The notes beneath the pieces are model-generated. The model was not told where the DNA came from, made no database searches, and saw only the letters and a list, made by a program, of their open reading frames with translations. This document shows, in pieces, positions 6,713 through 7,903 of a stretch of 7,903 nucleotides of DNA. This stretch comes from Candidatus Caldarchaeum sp. GTDB taxonomy: Archaea > Thermoproteota > Nitrososphaeria_A > Caldarchaeales > Caldarchaeaceae. The stretch is taken from contig JANWZT010000053.1 in NCBI GenBank assembly GCA_025054515.1, forward strand, positions 1 through 7,903. The letters run 5' to 3'. Every line of letters begins with the position of its first letter. The first letter of the stretch is position 1. A program made the position numbers and the translations under genes.

Positions 6713-6787
6713 TTTCGGTCATCTCCCCGTGACGGCATCGGTTAACTTGCTGAAGCGTTGAAGGCCCTCCATTTTCGGCCATCTCCC
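6710..6787. repeat. 18-bp direct repeat, two copies 60 bp apart, covering two start sites
   Basis: CATTTTCGGTCATCTCCC at 6710-6727 and CATTTTCGGCCATCTCCC at 6770-6787 differ at one base and are spaced exactly 60 bp start to start. On the minus strand each copy holds a ribosome-binding site (GGGAG), an out-of-phase ATG directly after it, and a second ATG at the end. The copy at 6710 contains the start of the ribbon-helix-helix gene. The repeats may be operators for that protein or a duplicated translation start. Confidence 0.7.
6719..6772 (-). CDS. possible 17-residue leader peptide of the ParB operon
   Basis: MEGLQRFSKLTDAVTGR begins at an ATG in the second copy of the 18-bp repeat and ends with a TGA 6 bases before the ribbon-helix-helix start codon. 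It has the same GGGAG-to-ATG spacing (10 bases) as that gene, because both starts lie in the repeat. It could be a translated leader coupling initiation downstream, or just the leftover of a local duplication. The peptide resembles no family I know, and at this length a chance ORF is quite possible. Confidence 0.3.
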   Translation of the reverse strand: MEGLQRFSKLTDAVTGR

Positions 6788-6789
6788 AC

Positions 6790-6797
6790 GAATAAAT
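6790..6797. promoter_or_regulatory. TATA-like box in the divergent promoter region
   Basis: GAATAAAT on the plus strand (ATTTATTC on the minus) is the most TATA-like sequence between the two divergent gene sets. For the plus gene, transcription would begin near 6820, leaving a short leader that includes GAGGGGG (6824-6830) before the ATG at 6842. On the minus strand it could serve the ParB cassette, or a second AT-rich box, TTTTTATTCC at 6830-6839, could. The call is by position and composition only. Confidence 0.35.
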
Positions 6798-6841
6798 CCG
6801 GGCTTCATGACTCATTTGGAAGCGAGGGGGGAATAAAAACG

Positions 6842-7348
6842 ATGGAGAAGAATGAGTCAAGGATGAATCATCGGAGAGGCGTCGATGAGTTACCGGCCGT
6901 GGCTGGAAGGGGTTATTGCACGGTGAAAATTCCCGCGGCGCTTGCGCAGGCCATCGACGAATATCTGCGGGAGGAGGAGGCGGAGGTGCGTGGTTTCCGG
7001 AGCCGGGCCGACGTCGTCGTAGGTGTTCTCGTTGATTTTCTCGAATCCCGCGGAACTTTGAAGCCGCTCATCAAACCGAGGTTCGAACACGTCAACGTCT
7101 ACGAGTCGCATGTTCTTGTCAGGGATAATCTGTTGAACACGAGCGTGGAGGTGAGGTTGTCGGATTCCGGCCCCTACTGTGTTTATTGCTTGGACGGTGT
7201 TTGTCCGCATGTCGGTTATGCGTTGTCTCTGGATGACGTGCGGGAGACACTTTGTCGCCGTGGGGTGGTCGTACGCGACGATGTAGCTTATGGCGGGGGT
7301 TACGTGGTTGTTTTGGATGGGGTCGCTTATCCTCTGGCGACTGAATGA
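6842..7348 (+). CDS. ribbon-helix-helix protein with predicted zinc-binding C-terminal domain
   Basis: The 168 residues fall into three parts. A ribbon-helix-helix DNA-binding domain lies at about 25-70: strand CTVKIPAAL, helix AQAIDEYLREE, GFRSRADVVVGVLVDFLES. A middle segment follows with FEHVNVYESHVLVRD (81-95), a motif I associate with a family common in Thermoproteota. The C-terminal part has a Cys113-x2-Cys116-x4-Cys121-x-His123 cluster that probably binds zinc, then SLDDVRETLCRRG. I chose ATG 6842 because GAGGGGG lies about 11 bases upstream and the ribbon begins soon after; the frame opens earlier, at ATG 6758, but that would put the promoter inside the gene. It is divergent from the ParB cassette and only 27 bases ahead of an ABC ATPase gene, so the pair is probably cotranscribed. 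It is likely a transcription regulator. Target and partner are unknown. Confidence 0.82.
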   Translation: MEKNESRMNHRRGVDELPAVAGRGYCTVKIPAALAQAIDEYLREEEAEVRGFRSRADVVVGVLVDFLESRGTLKPLIKPRFEHVNVYESHVLVRDNLLNTSVEVRLSDSGPYCVYCLDGVCPHVGYALSLDDVRETLCRRGVVVRDDVAYGGGYVVVLDGVAYPLATE

Positions 7349-7375
7349 TTTAACGAATCCTCCCCAGTTTTTTGT

Positions 7376-7903
7376 GTGACTGTTTTCCGCGTAGCAGTTC
7401 CTTACGACGACTTTGTTCGGCCTTCGCGTGGTTTGTATGGTTTAGCGGGTTTCCGGACAAGGTTGACCCGTGTTTTTGGCGGCGCCGTCGCCAAGTCTGA
7501 AAGGGTGTCGGATGTTTCGGCGTTGATGGGACTGAGTCTTGAAGATGTGGTTCTTCCCGTCTACGTTGATGTGGAAATTGATGTGGACGTCGGTGACGTT
7601 GTTTATGTTACTGGTGAAAGCGGAGGAGGCAAGTCGTTGCTGGTCAGACATCTTGCGGCAGAGATGGCTCGTCACCCTGATTTTTCGCCGGTCGCCGCCT
7701 CATGGGAGCTTTTGAAGGATGTTCGGCGCCGAAGGCCGTTGGTTGACTGTGTTGGACGCGATGTTCACGAAGCCGTGGAAATTCTTTCCGCCGCCGGCTT
7801 GTCAGATGCCTTTACATGGTTTCGGTCGTATGAACAGTTGAGCGACGGCCAGCGGATGCGTTTTCTTTTCGCCAAGGCCCTTGACTCCGGCGCGAAAACA
7901 ATT
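7376..7903 (+). CDS. ABC-type ATPase, COG2401-like, truncated by window end
   Basis: An open frame with 176 codons in the window and no stop before base 7903. The Walker A motif GESGGGKS is at residues 80-87 after GDVVYVT, and the ABC signature LSDGQ at 155-159 follows RSYEQ. Walker B must lie just beyond the window; the last residues, DSGAKTI, lead into its strand. Only about 67 residues separate P-loop and signature, shorter than in transporter ATPases, and no membrane segment is seen, so this is a soluble non-transporter ATPase. The pattern recalls COG2401 proteins, where the ATPase is joined to a predicted acetyltransferase; that second domain cannot be checked here. The start is GTG 7376; no ATG occurs before residue 51 and no Shine-Dalgarno site is clear. 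It follows the zinc/ribbon-helix-helix gene in the same frame, separated by one TGA. Confidence 0.78.
   Translation, partial: MTVFRVAVPYDDFVRPSRGLYGLAGFRTRLTRVFGGAVAKSERVSDVSALMGLSLEDVVLPVYVDVEIDVDVGDVVYVTGESGGGKSLLVRHLAAEMARHPDFSPVAASWELLKDVRRRRPLVDCVGRDVHEAVEILSAAGLSDAFTWFRSYEQLSDGQRMRFLFAKALDSGAKTI

Noticed and set aside
6642..6860. 72-codon minus-strand frame across the divergent promoter region
   Set aside because: It overlaps the ribbon-helix-helix gene in another frame and runs through both promoters. Its sequence (Pro/Arg-rich end) does not look like a folded protein. Its internal ATGs come from the 18-bp repeat.
7442..7675. 77-codon minus-strand frame
   Set aside because: It is antisense to the P-loop region of the ABC-type ATPase and has no recognisable features.

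Overview
This window most likely comes from an archaeon, probably of the Thermoproteota and perhaps close to the Aigarchaeota/Caldarchaeales or Nitrososphaeria. That is an inference. It rests on TATA-like boxes about 25-35 bases before starts with almost no leader, on the family of the ribbon-helix-helix protein with an FEHxNVYE motif and CCCH cluster, on a ParB with no bacterial-style surroundings, and on HEPN/nucleotidyltransferase and ADP-forming acyl-CoA synthetase genes, which are frequent in archaea. The GC content looks moderately above half by eye. I see no rRNA, tRNA, insertion sequence or CRISPR array.

All genes from about 6772 down to 1 run on the minus strand. From right to left (their transcription order) they form two blocks. 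The first is a tight cassette: a possible 17-codon leader ORF, a 53-residue ribbon-helix-helix protein (too small for usual ORF cut-offs), a 90-residue basic protein with a start/stop overlap, and a 268-residue ParB-like protein 4 bases later. This looks like a partition or nucleoid-organising operon, but no ParA ATPase is present. After a 131-base gap holding a perfect 12-bp palindrome and a TATA-like box comes the second block: leuC (3-isopropylmalate dehydratase large subunit, bacterial-type sequence), then a HEPN protein, an overlapping MNT nucleotidyltransferase, and, joined by an ATGA overlap, a 942-residue PatZ-like fusion of ADP-forming acyl-CoA synthetase and GNAT acetyltransferase. 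The leftmost 286 bases are mostly non-coding, with a hairpin and perhaps the start of another minus-strand gene at the edge.

On the plus strand, divergent from the ParB cassette across a short shared promoter region, lie a 168-residue ribbon-helix-helix protein with a predicted zinc-binding C-terminus and, 27 bases after it, the first 176 codons of an ABC-type ATPase (GESGGGKS P-loop, LSDGQ signature) that resembles the COG2401 family and is cut off by the window end.

The most noteworthy region is 5468-7903. Two DNA-binding cassettes face away from each other, each led by a ribbon-helix-helix protein, and the regulatory region between them carries an 18-bp repeat that duplicates a ribosome-binding site plus start codon. 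This could be an archaeal DNA-partition or chromosome-organisation locus with its own autoregulation. The metabolic block is more ordinary, apart from the HEPN/MNT pair set between leuC and the acyltransferase gene.
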